Positions 38,801-49,753 of a DNA stretch of 64,000 bases are shown here, in pieces (within the stretch, counting starts at the first letter, position 1; every line of letters starts with the position of its first letter). A program made the translations under genes and the position numbers. The DNA is taken from NCBI GenBank assembly GCA_026874595.1, contig CM049306.1, forward strand, positions 103,367,142 through 103,431,141. Direction: 5' to 3'. The notes below the pieces were generated by a model, which was not told the origin of the DNA, ran no database searches, and saw nothing but the letters and a program-made list of their open reading frames with translations. The DNA is from Sipunculus nudus. Its lineage: Eukaryota; Annelida; Sipuncula; Golfingiida; Sipunculidae.

Positions 38801-39809
38801 TCTGCTCCATAATCTGCATAAATCAGTAATTAATAAGATACTTTTCCACAAAAACTACATCAGCTTATCACAGCTTTTGACGGTCTGTCAGCATGCTGCC
38901 ACTTTATTTCCTTTCTACCAACCAATATTTTGATTATAATTTTAAGAGAGCAACAAAAATTACAATTTATTTTATGCAGGTTGTCATAGACAGAGATGGT
39001 CAAGGACTGTTTGTACGCAAATAGACAAATGTAGCTTAATTTGAAAGGAGCCAATTAACTTTTTAAAACAATAAAAACTTAATAAAAAAGATGATTCACA
39101 CAACCTGCAATATTGCTGAGATGAAGTTTACTACTATCACTTATTATTAAAGTGTTAATTTGGCCCTTAAATTATGAAAAATTATAAAAATTCAGCAAAC
39201 TTGAGGTGATCGAAAGGACTATTAAATGTCATAACTTAATTTAATTTGCCCATTATGCATACAAGCTATAAATTGGTGTAGATGGTGAGATGATTTTATA
39301 ATGATCTCCTGTATTTCTATGTTGCAATAAATAATATGGTGGTGCCTTACATCTACATTTAGTGATTCCATCACATTTAAAATATCATTTCTTGAATGAA
39401 CAGTAAACTACACTGTTCATATGACTATATGGTAATACAATAAATACTAGGATTCGTATCTATGTTTATATACAGTATTCAGGCAGGGCAAGTTTGAAGT
39501 TAACATAATCATTTTGCTCTGTTTTACAAAAGTAAGAACTCATAGGAAACAAGCTGCAAATAGGAATGCTTCAATAAATCTTTTACTTCCACTGTTCAAG
39601 AATGCTGATTCAACCCACTGTGAACCTGTTCATCTTTTTAAAAATTCTCATAAAACAAGTATATTTCATGTCATGTATTCATAATATAATGCTTTTTCAT
39701 GTGTCTAACAAAACATGTTATCAACCACTTATTCTGTATTTTCTAAAAACCTGCACAAAAATGACATGAAACTAAATGAAAATTGTGCTTTTCTTCATGC
39801 AATATGTAC

Positions 39810-39815
39810 TTTATT
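39810..39815 (-). promoter_or_regulatory. Candidate polyadenylation signal AATAAA for the zinc-finger gene
   Basis: AATAAA on the - strand lies about 285 bp after the stop codon at 40100. It is the nearest clear candidate noted, but other signals further downstream are possible in this AT-rich sequence. Confidence 0.35.
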
Positions 39816-40099
39816 GTACAAACTAATAATCCTATATTCTTAATACATCTATTTGGGTAGTAACAATATAAATTAACAAATACACATTCCCAAAATACAC
39901 ATTTGTTCATAATACATACAACAAAATTGCATTTTGAAATAAACTTGCCTAGTCTCTCTTTGAAAAATTTCTGTTCTCTGTAAATTCTAAGACACCCAGG
40001 CTTGACAGTAATTATCATTTGTGCACATTACAGTCGACTTATACATGACATGACACCAGGTAACCTTTTACATACATTAAGTCACTTAATGCCCAGAAA

Positions 40100-43000
40100 C
40101 TATGAAGGTGTGGATGGCAGGTTGATGGGTCCTCGGGTATCATGCTGATGGACTGTGTCCAGGTGGATTTTGACGGTGGAAGCTCGTGTGAAATGTTTAT
40201 CACAGAGTGGACATCGGTAGTTCTTTTCCTTGGTGTGGGTCACCATGTGGGAGTCCAGGCTACACTTCTGCCCAAATGTACGGTTACATATTTTACACAC
40301 GAGGGGAAGCATGCCTCCATGGCAATACTTCCTTTGGTGATAATCGAGAACGTTCTTGCTGTTGAACTGACGGAAACAGTCCAGGCAGATATACCCCAGG
40401 GGTGTTTTACCATACACCTGCTGTCCCTTGTGCACAATTTCAGGTTTGAGACCTGGGTACATTCCAGGTGTCCACAGCTGCCCAAGAGAAGGAGTTCCAG
40501 GAGTAGCAGCAAACCCAGATCCAGGACTCCCTAACCCACCAAGAGGAGTCTGACTGGAGTCCATGCTTGTGGTTTTTGGAGTCACTGCAGTAGACTCATT
40601 CTCCGATGGTTCATCCTTCATTGGAGTTGCTGCACTGGGTTTTTGCTGTGCTTCACCCTGCGATTGATCCCCTGTCTGTCTGGATGGTGACCAGGCTGGC
40701 ATGGCCTGGGTACTGCTGCTGCCTTGTGACACTGCAGAGATGACACTTGGAAGACTTGGCAGAGGAAGTGTGATGTTTCCAACACTGGCTGGTGGTGAGA
40801 TCTGGGCTCCAAGACTTCTGTTGATTGGTAGGTTTCTGGACAGGCTTGAAAAGCTTGGCAGAACCTGACCCGAGGGCATGACACCAGGAAAGAAAGATGG
40901 GTACATCATCCCCAAGGAATGGTCTTGTGACTGTGTCGTTAAAAGATTTGGAAGCTCTCCATTCACACTGCTACTGCTGCTTGCCACTGAAGTAATTTTT
41001 TTGTCAGCAGATGGAGAAGTAACCACTGCTTGGCTGCTGCCACCATCAGGATCTGCAGCAGTCCCTTCTGCTGTTGTAAAGCATAAATCAGCACTGGTCT
41101 TTTTTATTTGCTGCTCTGCAACCAAGTGTGCTCTGACTGAAACTGCAGCTGCACTGCTATATAAAGTGTCAGATGTAAAAGTCTGGTTGGGAGAAACCTG
41201 CTGCGTGTCACCCCCTGGTGTAATGCCTTTATTTGATAATATGCTTTCATTTTTACTGTTTGTGCAAGCATTAAAATCCACTAATCGATGGGCTGCTGTG
41301 AGAGCATGCATGGGTGGGTATGTGAACTTTGGTTCTTGTTTAAAGGTGTCAACATTTTCTTGCTGCTTTAACAAATTACTAGGCCTGGTAGCAGCAATGA
41401 CAGACCCACTGTGAATGTCACTGTTCAGGCCAGAACTGATTTCAGCAGTAGCACTGTCTGTTTCTTTTGACATTTCAAGTTTCCCATCTCTGTTTGCTTG
41501 TAACAAGCCAGTCTGGTCTGGTTTAAGCGAGTTCTCTCCCTTACTAATCAGACAGTTTGTTTCAATGACAGATGCTCTTGGTCTGGTGAGAGGTGACACT
41601 TGCTTGTCATGACTTAATGTGTCACCTGACAAAGTTGGTAGGCCTTGAATTATTGAAGATGTAGAAGGAGGAATCCTCTCATGCCCAGGTCCTAGTTTAA
41701 ACCCATGGCTGCTTTCTTTACTATTTGCACTTTGATCAACTCGTGACTGATGAAGCAGCATTTGGTTCTGATGCTGGTTGTTCATCATGAGGTTCATCAA
41801 GTTGATACCCATGAGAGACGCCAGCCCTGGTAACAATAACTGCTGACTCATCGTTGCTACATTCACTGCTTGTAGGTACAATGAGCTTACACCAGCTCTC
41901 ACAGTTTCCTTAGTTACAGTTTCCTCTTCAGACAGTCCATCATCATGACAATCACCACCAACTACACCTGAAGGTGACAGATTTTTTGTTTCATCTTTTA
42001 CTGGGTTATTCTCTACATCACCTACAACACTGCTGTACTCATTATGACTGGGTGGCTGTCCATTAAGAGTTGCAGCCAAAGAAGGCAGTAAGGCCAGTAA
42101 CTGTGCATAAACCGTGTTTGCTTGTTGTATGACCTTATGTATGTGGGTAAGTGAATGCTGGGCTGCATCACCAGTTGTATTGTTTCTGTGTGACTGTCTT
42201 TCTGAGGAGTTTAATCCTGATGAATCACCAACACTTTTAACAGTGACACCAGTGGTAATATTTTCATCAATTTGATCCTTATTGGTACATGTATTAACAC
42301 TTTCACTGTGTGTAGGTGATAAATTAGGTGGCGATTCCTGTTGGTTGCTTGTAGAAACATCCATACTGTTAGCAACCACCGAGGAGACAGATGTATCTAT
42401 CCCACTTGGCAAGCTACTAACCATTTTACCAGCTTCATCAGTGTGGTCAGATTTAATATGACTGTTCTGTGCAAGACCTTGAGTTCCTACACCAGACCTC
42501 AGAAGGTCAGTTGGTTTCAGTGTATTACTGACACTTGAGAAAGGAAGGAGGCCCGGATGTTGAGGCATTCCCATACTTGTTGATGATGCAGGAACTCCAG
42601 TAAGTGATAGAGTAGGATCAATTCCCTGGCCAAAAGGTAATGCTGCACTAGATGCCTGTATAGGCAGTTGCTGTTTGGCTAGACTTGAGAGTACTGCCAG
42701 TTGATTAAGTCCAGGAACTCCTAAACTTGTGGATGATAATCCAGGACTATGTAGGTTCATCAAGGAGTTGGCTCCTGCCGTACCCATGAGGCCACCCATC
42801 CCTGGAGGCATGAAGGGCAACATTGAGTATGGCATGAGTCCCGGCAGCAACGGTGAAGCCAAACTGTTCCCTGCCATGCTTAGTGCCAGCTCTGACAGAA
42901 GTTGACTCTGACCTGCTTTTATGCTTTGTTTGGTGACTCGATGGAGAATTTTATGGCACAACCTGATATGGCGATTTAGGACATCGAGTCTTGAAAATTT

Positions 43001-45067
43001 CTTTGGACAGCCAGAGACTGGACACTGAATTTCTTCTGTGGCTCCATGGACAGCACTGTGTTTTTCTAAATGATCTCTTTGTGGAAATAACTGCCCACAC
43101 TCCTTGCACATAAATGGCTCAAGCCCCCCATGGTATTCCTTGCGCATGTGGTATGTTACCTTGTTGCGTAGATTACATACAAAGTTACAATCTGGACACT
43201 TGAACATCTTAACTACATGACCACTTTCCTTTTGATGGCGACTCAGTTCCAAGAAAGTCCTGAACACTATATGACAGGTGCCACAGACATGATGAAAATT
43301 GAATTTGCGGTAGGGCTTGTCAGTTTTTCTTGGCCTTTTATTCACTCTTTTGTTCAATATAGGGAAGGTACCATATCTCAAGGTACTGGGACTGGGAGTT
43401 GGCAGATGTTGCGCGTTTTGATTTGGGGTAACAAAATATTTTGACAAATCTGGCATTACACCACTCTGAGACCTTGAAACATTATCACTCATATCAGTAA
43501 CTTGGTCTCTGCTGTCTGACTGTTCTTGTGCAGCATCAGCACTGCTGGATGCAATCACACCACTGTTACCAGCCTCTGATGAATCATTTTTATCTTGATC
43601 ATTATCACCCAATTCATTCATATTTTCTTTCCTTTCCTCTGATTTATCCTTCCACATGTTCCATTTCATTTGATTAACATTTCCAAAATCTCCATCCATC
43701 TCTCGTTCATCATCTCCCTCCTCTTCATCATCATCATCTTCATCTTCATCCACTTGAAGCCCTTCTTGGTCTCCATCTTGGTCGTCATCTGTGGACATGT
43801 AGTCCTCCTCATCATCACTGTAGGGATAATCATCATAGAAGTCACAAGAACCACTGGTACTGTTCTGCCAGTTTTCACTATTAGTGACCCTTTTTGAGAG
43901 TGTATTGGGATCAGAACTATTTCCTTTACTCGATTCAGAATCCACAATGGATTCTTGGGCAGCTTCTTTTTGGCCTTCTGTCTGCTGCAAGTTTTGAGTG
44001 CTACCAGACGTTCCAGTTGGTATGTCACATGGCTGTCTATTGTGGCCTTGGAGTCTACTTGGACCCACACTGGTATGACTGATGACACTTTCAACAAACC
44101 TCTCATTCAGACTCTCCCTTGGTTTGATCTGATCATTAACTGTGATGATGTTTGATTTTCTAGTTTCTGTTGGTGAAATATTCTGCACTGGTTGACTGAT
44201 TGTCTCTGTTTTTTGTTGACCTATGTCTCTTGAGAATTGATGAATATTTTCAATTAGTTGTGAACTTGTAATTGGTCCAGGGACTTGCTGAGCAGACAGC
44301 ACTGTTGTCTCTACTTTTTGTTGTTCTCTCACTGCCCCTGACAGCAAATCTCTTGATAATTTCTGCAGGCTCTCATTTAGATGAGAACTTATACCTGGGT
44401 TGGAGACATGAACAGAACGAACATCAATTTCTGCTTTCTGTTCACCTTTGACCCTAACTGATGGTTGATCATTTGAGAAATGATGTCCAGACTGAATGGT
44501 TGTTACTGTTTCCTGATGACCTTTGACCCTACTTAACAGACTGTCTCTTGTGTAATGCTGAATGTTTTCATTCATATGTGAATTTGAAGCAGAGGCTGGT
44601 GTACTTTGTCCCCTTCCTAACAGTTGTTCACTGGCTGACTGAAACACACTTGTAGCACTCAATGCTGGTGCCATATTTGCAGTCTGTAAATTCACATGGC
44701 TTCCCAATGTCAGAGAGTCAATATAATGTCTGTTTGATTGTGATGTTAAATATCCAGGCACTACACTTTGGCTTACGGCATGAGGCAAAAAGCTGGTCCC
44801 CTCATGCATATTCATGAAGGGATACCTCACATGTTCTTGAATATTCATGCCGCCTGTATTCTGAACTGTGAGAGCACTTTCTTTGTTGCTTGTAACTGGG
44901 TTTGTAGGGCAGCTAGCTTGGTAGAGTGAACTTGTTGTGTGGACAAACAGCTCTGGGTTGTGGGGGTTGGCCGCTGTGCTGTAGCTGCCTGGTTTCTCCA
45001 TCCTCCCCATGCTGTAGCTGGACAGGTCCCCTGATCCACCGGAGAAGAAGTCTGGGGGAGCTGCCAT
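40100..45067 (-). CDS. Large C2H2 zinc-finger protein, seven fingers in two clusters
   Basis: A 1655-residue protein is encoded in one exon. Four C2H2 fingers sit near residues 593-704: C-x2-C-x12-H-x5-H, the same again, C-x2-C-x12-H-x3-H, and C-x4-C-x12-H-x4-H. Three more are near 1558-1640. The linker THTKEKNYRC between the last two resembles the TGEKPY linker. Residues about 405-465 form a very acidic stretch (DDDQDGDQEG, DEDEDDDDEEEGDDE). The rest is Ser/Thr/Gln-rich and probably disordered. The start at 45065-45067 is 13 bp inside a splice acceptor (TTTTTAG at 45081-45087 on the - strand), so a non-coding 5' exon is expected. The likely role is DNA binding and transcriptional regulation in the nucleus. 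I do not recognise a named orthologue. Confidence 0.93.
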   Translation of the reverse strand: MAAPPDFFSGGSGDLSSYSMGRMEKPGSYSTAANPHNPELFVHTTSSLYQASCPTNPVTSNKESALTVQNTGGMNIQEHVRYPFMNMHEGTSFLPHAVSQSVVPGYLTSQSNRHYIDSLTLGSHVNLQTANMAPALSATSVFQSASEQLLGRGQSTPASASNSHMNENIQHYTRDSLLSRVKGHQETVTTIQSGHHFSNDQPSVRVKGEQKAEIDVRSVHVSNPGISSHLNESLQKLSRDLLSGAVREQQKVETTVLSAQQVPGPITSSQLIENIHQFSRDIGQQKTETISQPVQNISPTETRKSNIITVNDQIKPRESLNERFVESVISHTSVGPSRLQGHNRQPCDIPTGTSGSTQNLQQTEGQKEAAQESIVDSESSKGNSSDPNTLSKRVTNSENWQNSTSGSCDFYDDYPYSDDEEDYMSTDDDQDGDQEGLQVDEDEDDDDEEEGDDEREMDGDFGNVNQMKWNMWKDKSEERKENMNELGDNDQDKNDSSEAGNSGVIASSSADAAQEQSDSRDQVTDMSDNVSRSQSGVMPDLSKYFVTPNQNAQHLPTPSPSTLRYGTFPILNKRVNKRPRKTDKPYRKFNFHHVCGTCHIVFRTFLELSRHQKESGHVVKMFKCPDCNFVCNLRNKVTYHMRKEYHGGLEPFMCKECGQLFPQRDHLEKHSAVHGATEEIQCPVSGCPKKFSRLDVLNRHIRLCHKILHRVTKQSIKAGQSQLLSELALSMAGNSLASPLLPGLMPYSMLPFMPPGMGGLMGTAGANSLMNLHSPGLSSTSLGVPGLNQLAVLSSLAKQQLPIQASSAALPFGQGIDPTLSLTGVPASSTSMGMPQHPGLLPFSSVSNTLKPTDLLRSGVGTQGLAQNSHIKSDHTDEAGKMVSSLPSGIDTSVSSVVANSMDVSTSNQQESPPNLSPTHSESVNTCTNKDQIDENITTGVTVKSVGDSSGLNSSERQSHRNNTTGDAAQHSLTHIHKVIQQANTVYAQLLALLPSLAATLNGQPPSHNEYSSVVGDVENNPVKDETKNLSPSGVVGGDCHDDGLSEEETVTKETVRAGVSSLYLQAVNVATMSQQLLLPGLASLMGINLMNLMMNNQHQNQMLLHQSRVDQSANSKESSHGFKLGPGHERIPPSTSSIIQGLPTLSGDTLSHDKQVSPLTRPRASVIETNCLISKGENSLKPDQTGLLQANRDGKLEMSKETDSATAEISSGLNSDIHSGSVIAATRPSNLLKQQENVDTFKQEPKFTYPPMHALTAAHRLVDFNACTNSKNESILSNKGITPGGDTQQVSPNQTFTSDTLYSSAAAVSVRAHLVAEQQIKKTSADLCFTTAEGTAADPDGGSSQAVVTSPSADKKITSVASSSSSVNGELPNLLTTQSQDHSLGMMYPSFFPGVMPSGQVLPSFSSLSRNLPINRSLGAQISPPASVGNITLPLPSLPSVISAVSQGSSSTQAMPAWSPSRQTGDQSQGEAQQKPSAATPMKDEPSENESTAVTPKTTSMDSSQTPLGGLGSPGSGFAATPGTPSLGQLWTPGMYPGLKPEIVHKGQQVYGKTPLGYICLDCFRQFNSKNVLDYHQRKYCHGGMLPLVCKICNRTFGQKCSLDSHMVTHTKEKNYRCPLCDKHFTRASTVKIHLDTVHQHDTRGPINLPSTPS

Positions 45068-46947
45068 ACTGTCCAGTCACCTAAAAACCACAAAGTTACA
45101 ATACTTTAAGATATGATTTTTCCATTATAACATAAGAAAAATATCTTCATACACATACACCATGCAGGGATTGTCCTAAGCCTAGAAGCCTTATTTCTGC
45201 ACCTTCCCTTCTGAAACGTTTGAGTTATTTTAATATTTACATAAAATTCCACCTTCACATTTTTGATGGTGCAAAAATACTCCTTCCCCGTTAAGGAAGA
45301 GGGCCAAGTCTTGAAAGACAGAATAACTCCTGAACATACATACACACACACAGCATGAAAGGCTAATGTTTGACCTAAAACAATATGATACAACAAATGC
45401 CTCCAAATCAGTTAAACAAATAAGAAAAAAAGTAGCAAAATGAGGCGGCTGCTGTATATGATTATGAGTGACAACACATTTAGACTTCTGATGTTTCCTA
45501 TCCTTGATGGGCTGGTCAAAGAGATGTATTTTAAAATTTTGTTCTACTTATTAATGGGATCCATTCCTGTCAGGAGTCATTACTAAGTAGGGTTGGCACA
45601 ATCTTCCTGGAGGGAAAGGAAGGTTTTCTTCCCACAATTTCTTCCCAGGTAAGAACTTCAATCACAACATACAGGTCAATTTTATTTTTTAAATGACATT
45701 TTTGCCTGTTGTATCAGTACAAATCAAAAGGACTGATTTCACAACCTTTATTATGTAAAGGGCATCCAAACAACCCTTCTGGGTATCAGAATAAAATTAC
45801 TTGAGCATGACTTGGACTGCAAGTCTCACTGTGGGGTTTTTCTTAAGTTGAATAATTACTTAGTATGAATTCATCTCAAGTTCACACAGTCTGCTGGAGT
45901 GAATGTGGTTTGTACAGCTTGTATAGTCTTTAGCTAAGAAAGAAAAGATCACATCAACTAGACTAGTTGTGTACACTCACTCAAATATATCTATTATCAG
46001 GGGATATGTTTTGGTTTTTTTTAGGGGGGGGGGGGGGGGTTATTGATCAACTGGAAATTATTCAGGGCTAGAACTGTCAGATAACAGGGGTTCCCTTTAA
46101 TTATTTTCTTGGCAAGCATGCTCTTCTCATTTGTACAAAAGCCAAGTCAAAGTCCAATACAGAAGCCCTATAGACAGATTTCTATTTTTTTAACTGAAAA
46201 AAAGTAGACATGTTGAATGCCAGATGATCAGCCTTGATTGGCAGCTGTCTCAGGATCTCTTAACACCTATAGGTAAAAACTGCATCATATGGAAATTTGA
46301 TAATCTTTGTTAAAATTGTCCTGTTTAATTTTATTTCTAAATAAACAAGATCTGGTTTCATATTTTAATGGGTTACATACTTGGAAAATACAGATGCCTT
46401 TTATTGAGGCATTGGTGCTGACTCTTGGTGACTCCAGTGGACATCAATTTAAACATAAACAATTAGGGTTTTCTAAAACTCTTTGGTTTACAAAATATTT
46501 TTGTTGAACTCTATTTGACACAATTATGCAATAATACACCCTGGATATATACCACAGAGGACCATTTATCAACTGTTTTTTTAAATAGTTTCTTTTTATA
46601 GGAAGTTATATGTGCGTTTTGTCACAGGAACCATCCACAAAACACTGGTGTTTCAGGCATTTAGGTGGATCTGTGTTAGTTAAACTCAAACAGATTGTTG
46701 TACCGTACTCTTTGTAGCTCTGTCCCACATTTGCATTATAAGAAATTAAGAGTAAACTAAAGCCCTGTAAAAGTGAGACACAGACAAGGTTTTCATGAAC
46801 AATTCTTATGTTAATGCTAGCCTAAAAAAGTTGTCCAGGTCAGAATATTGATCAGAAAGTTATTATTAATACAAACAAAATGACAGGTAACAAACACAAT
46901 AGGGTCTAAAGCACTACTGGTCTGGTTGGCAGTGTGTTCTGGTTGGC

Positions 46948-49203
46948 AGTACTGCCTACCACTGTACCAGACCACCACATGTGATGTTTATGGTCACCCT
47001 CTATGCATCAGTGCAGAGCCAGCCACGCCATACCATCATATTAGATGAATAGCTGTATGAACAGATTAACAGATGTTCAATGTTTTAACAGCTTCCTTGA
47101 TAGACTGGTAACACCCTAAAGCTGTCAGTATATGAGCGGTATCGACTGCATTTTTTATTAATTTATATTCTTTATCTCTGATATGAATTCCTATAATATT
47201 TGTATTATTTCTGATTTTACCTGCTAATATTTCTGATGCTAAAATGAATAAATATGGTGACAAGGGGCAACCTTGTCTTACTTCTTGAGAAAATGTGACA
47301 TACTCAGTAGCCCAACCTCTATTCATGACACAACTTCTGATGTTAGTGTAAAGAATCTTAAACCATTTTTTAAGAATTCTCAAAAATTGTAGATACTAAG
47401 AGTATTCTGAATGTGGGACCATTCTGACAAATCAAAAGCTTTTTCAAAATTAATTGGTATAAAGCAGTTATTTATTTTATGTTTTCTGGCATATGCAAAT
47501 ATATCTGTAATTTTCATATTTTCCCTGATGTATCTGTTTTTATAATGAATCCTGATTGGTCTTAATTTATAATATGAGGTAATATTGTCTATAGTCTATT
47601 TTACAAGTTTTTTGCAGTTATTTTATAATCTGTATTCAACATTGAAAGAGGGCTCCAATTTTTTAAAAGTGAGTGATATAAGCCTTTATACCACAGATCT
47701 AAACAGTGACAAATATTCCTAACAATAACCTAATAAGATGTTATTTAACATATCATTAATAATGCTACAATATATTAAGTAGAATAATAACTGTAGTGAT
47801 GGTATATACCACAGACAATTAAATTCAAACAACCTTGAATGATCACTCCGTGAAGTTAATTCCCTTTGATCTCTTCAGAAGCTTTAATGAGTTTCATGTG
47901 ATGTAAGACAAATTAATCTTTCGTGAGTTGATTGTCTGAGTGGGAATGTGTTATGACAGTACATGAAATCAGGGCTGGTTCTGCCTATTCGCCCCTTGAA
48001 TGGCTAGCAATGGAGAGATCTGGCAAAAACAAAATCCTCTCTGGCTAATTTACTGGCGAGAACTATCTTTCAAATGCCCTTGGGCCTAAATAATATTCAT
48101 ATTTATTTTGTAATGATATAATCAATTCATGATATTTTGAATTCTGCTCAGTGCTAAATATGGATATTTCGCATTTTTCAGAGAATAAGTACTGGCTTAA
48201 ATGTTTCTGAAATGGCTAAAGAAAATTCCTTTTGGCTAAAATTGTGGCTAAAGATTTTTGGAAGTAGGGCAAGCCCTGTGAAAGATTGTTGTTGCTGTAC
48301 ATAAAATTGAAGATATTCATTCATTATTATATCCTTTGGTGTAGGATAAACAACCTTATAATCACCTATATAAGCCCCCCCCCCCCCCCAGATTCCAGGT
48401 AAGTTCACTATACCCAGTTTAGGTTTTCTGGATACTTAGATATTTATCTGTTTGAGTATCACAAATATTGGTTATTCCCTTTCAATAATTCTTATTAACA
48501 ACACTAGTATATTTATATTGCTACACTAATATATATATTTATTGGATAACACCATTTAAATGTATTTAATCTTCCACACAACAGTAATTAAATAAAATGT
48601 TAAATGTTACACTGAATTTGTGATTTTATACAAATTATATTTATGGTTATGATTTATATTAAATATTTGACTACCTGGTTATTGTTATTCTATTGATTAA
48701 TTGGTTTTGTATGTGTATTCCTATGTACTGTCACAACATACTCCCATTCTGACAACCAACACATCAAAGATTACTCACACACAAGGTTAATAATGTGTGT
48801 GTTAAGTTAATTGGCTATGGAATATGTACACCATCACTACAGATATTATTCTACTTCCTCAATACTTGTTATTATTTTGCTAATAAATTAATTATTTCTT
48901 ACTTTTGGTTTACTTTTATCAATTTTAATATAGTTAATTTTATCGACTTTGGATCAGTGGTATGAACACTGATTTCAGATTAAAAAAAAGATACAGCTTG
49001 GTATATATGATCAATTGCAACACTACTATATGGTACTATATGGTAGTGGTACACAGATTAAATATGCCTCCATTTGTTTATATAGCTATTCATCAAACTA
49101 GAAGGTATGGTGTGGCTGACTGTGCACTGATGCATAGAGGGTGACCAATGTACTAACAGCTATACATCACATATAGACTTATAGTGGTCTGGTTGGCAGT
49201 ACT
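46948..49203. mobile_element. Inverted-repeat (foldback-like) element
   Basis: The outer arms 46948-47063 and 49075-49203 are reverse complements with moderate divergence, sharing GGTCACCCTCTATGCATCAG and GATGAATAGCT. Inner arms 47755-47815 and 48823-48870 also match (GTAGAATAATA-CTGTAGTGATGG). The left arm is split by the LINE fragment at 47066-47720, which suggests a nested insertion. No transposase is seen. Confidence 0.55.
47066..47720 (-). pseudogene. LINE reverse transcriptase fragment (L1/Tx1-like)
   Basis: Reading the - strand gives, in order, NWSPLSMLNTDYKI, INFEKAFDLSEWSHIQNTL, ILYTNIRSCVMNRGWATEY and RQGCPLSPYLFILASEILA. At the expected catalytic YADD box the sequence reads NAVDTAHILT. 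The segment order is that of the fingers-palm of a non-LTR reverse transcriptase. Internal stops and the lost catalytic aspartate box show it is dead. Confidence 0.85.
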
Positions 49204-49483
49204 GTTTAAGACCTTTATAAAAAAAACATGTACTTGGACGTGTTATTCAATCTCTCATTTTTTTCTTCGCCATCAAAAAAATTAAATTTCATGCAATTTG
49301 CATGTGTCAGAACATATGTATCTGTCAAGCACAGTCCTGTATGAAAACTCCAGATTGACATAGAAATATAACCTCCTTTTATCGCTCACAGTTTGGCCAG
49401 CCGGCCGTTTTAAGCTAGAACTTCTTGAATATTTTTTACAAACAAGTCGTTTAGATGGTATTGTATTACCAGGGTTACTTACC

Positions 49484-49708
49484 CGCGCTCAGGCTGTGGC
49501 GTCAGGGTCATTCAGAGAGAGATTCTGTATGTTTGTATATGCATTTTGTGTTCTCTTTGCAGAAATGCTACGCTCGTGTACAGGAGGTAGGAAAAGCCCT
49601 TTTGTTTACATGAAACGTCATAGTTGACCTATGACCTCAGGTGCTTGTCAAAACACATGTCACATGGGAAGTTGTCAACGTTCTCCCGGGATTTCCGCTT
49701 TTGCTAAC
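49484..49708. promoter_or_regulatory. Probable bidirectional promoter and first exons of two divergent genes
   Basis: To the left is the strong - strand donor of the zinc-finger 5' exon (exon end at 49483). To the right is the first ATG of the + strand gene at 49709. The sequence between is less AT-rich than the flanks and contains CpGs. It also contains two TGACCT half-sites spaced by one base (49625-49637), a DR1-type nuclear-receptor arrangement, and ACGTCA near 49615. Transcription start sites are not determinable here. Confidence 0.5.
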
Positions 49709-49753
49709 ATGGAAGAGATAGAGGGACTGAGCTATGAAAAAATGTCAAAATGA
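49709..49753 (+). other. Upstream ORF overlapping the main start
   Basis: ATG at 49709 (context ACATGG) opens a 14-codon frame, MEEIEGLSYEKMSK. Its TGA (49751-49753) overlaps the main start ATG (49750-49752) as ATGA. Such an arrangement could allow termination-reinitiation or repress translation. Confidence 0.45.

Larger units (their letters stand above)
34726..40099 (+). other. Gene-poor AT-rich stretch, including probable 3' UTR of the zinc-finger gene
   Basis: No coding exon was recognised on either strand. Contents include a (TA)n run at 35080-35118, a C-run at 35308-35320, the hAT-type MITE at 35350-35804 and small AT-rich tracts. The part nearest 40099 should hold the zinc-finger mRNA 3' UTR on the - strand. 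Confidence 0.6.
45081..49482 (-). other. 5' intron of the zinc-finger gene
   Basis: It is bounded by a strong donor GTAAGT (plus-strand ACTTAC, 49477-49482) and the acceptor at 45081-45082. It has no coding exon. It contains a G-run near 46026-46039, a C-run near 48377-48390, an inverted-repeat element and a LINE fragment. Confidence 0.65.

Noticed and set aside
43666-44106. Frame on the same strand overlapping the zinc-finger acidic region
   Set aside because: It is an out-of-frame shadow of the 1655-residue CDS, created by GAT/GAA-rich codons.
49687-49697. NF-kB/Dorsal-like site (GGGATTTCCGC) in the divergent promoter
   Set aside because: It is one base off consensus, occurs once, and is too likely by chance to list as a feature.
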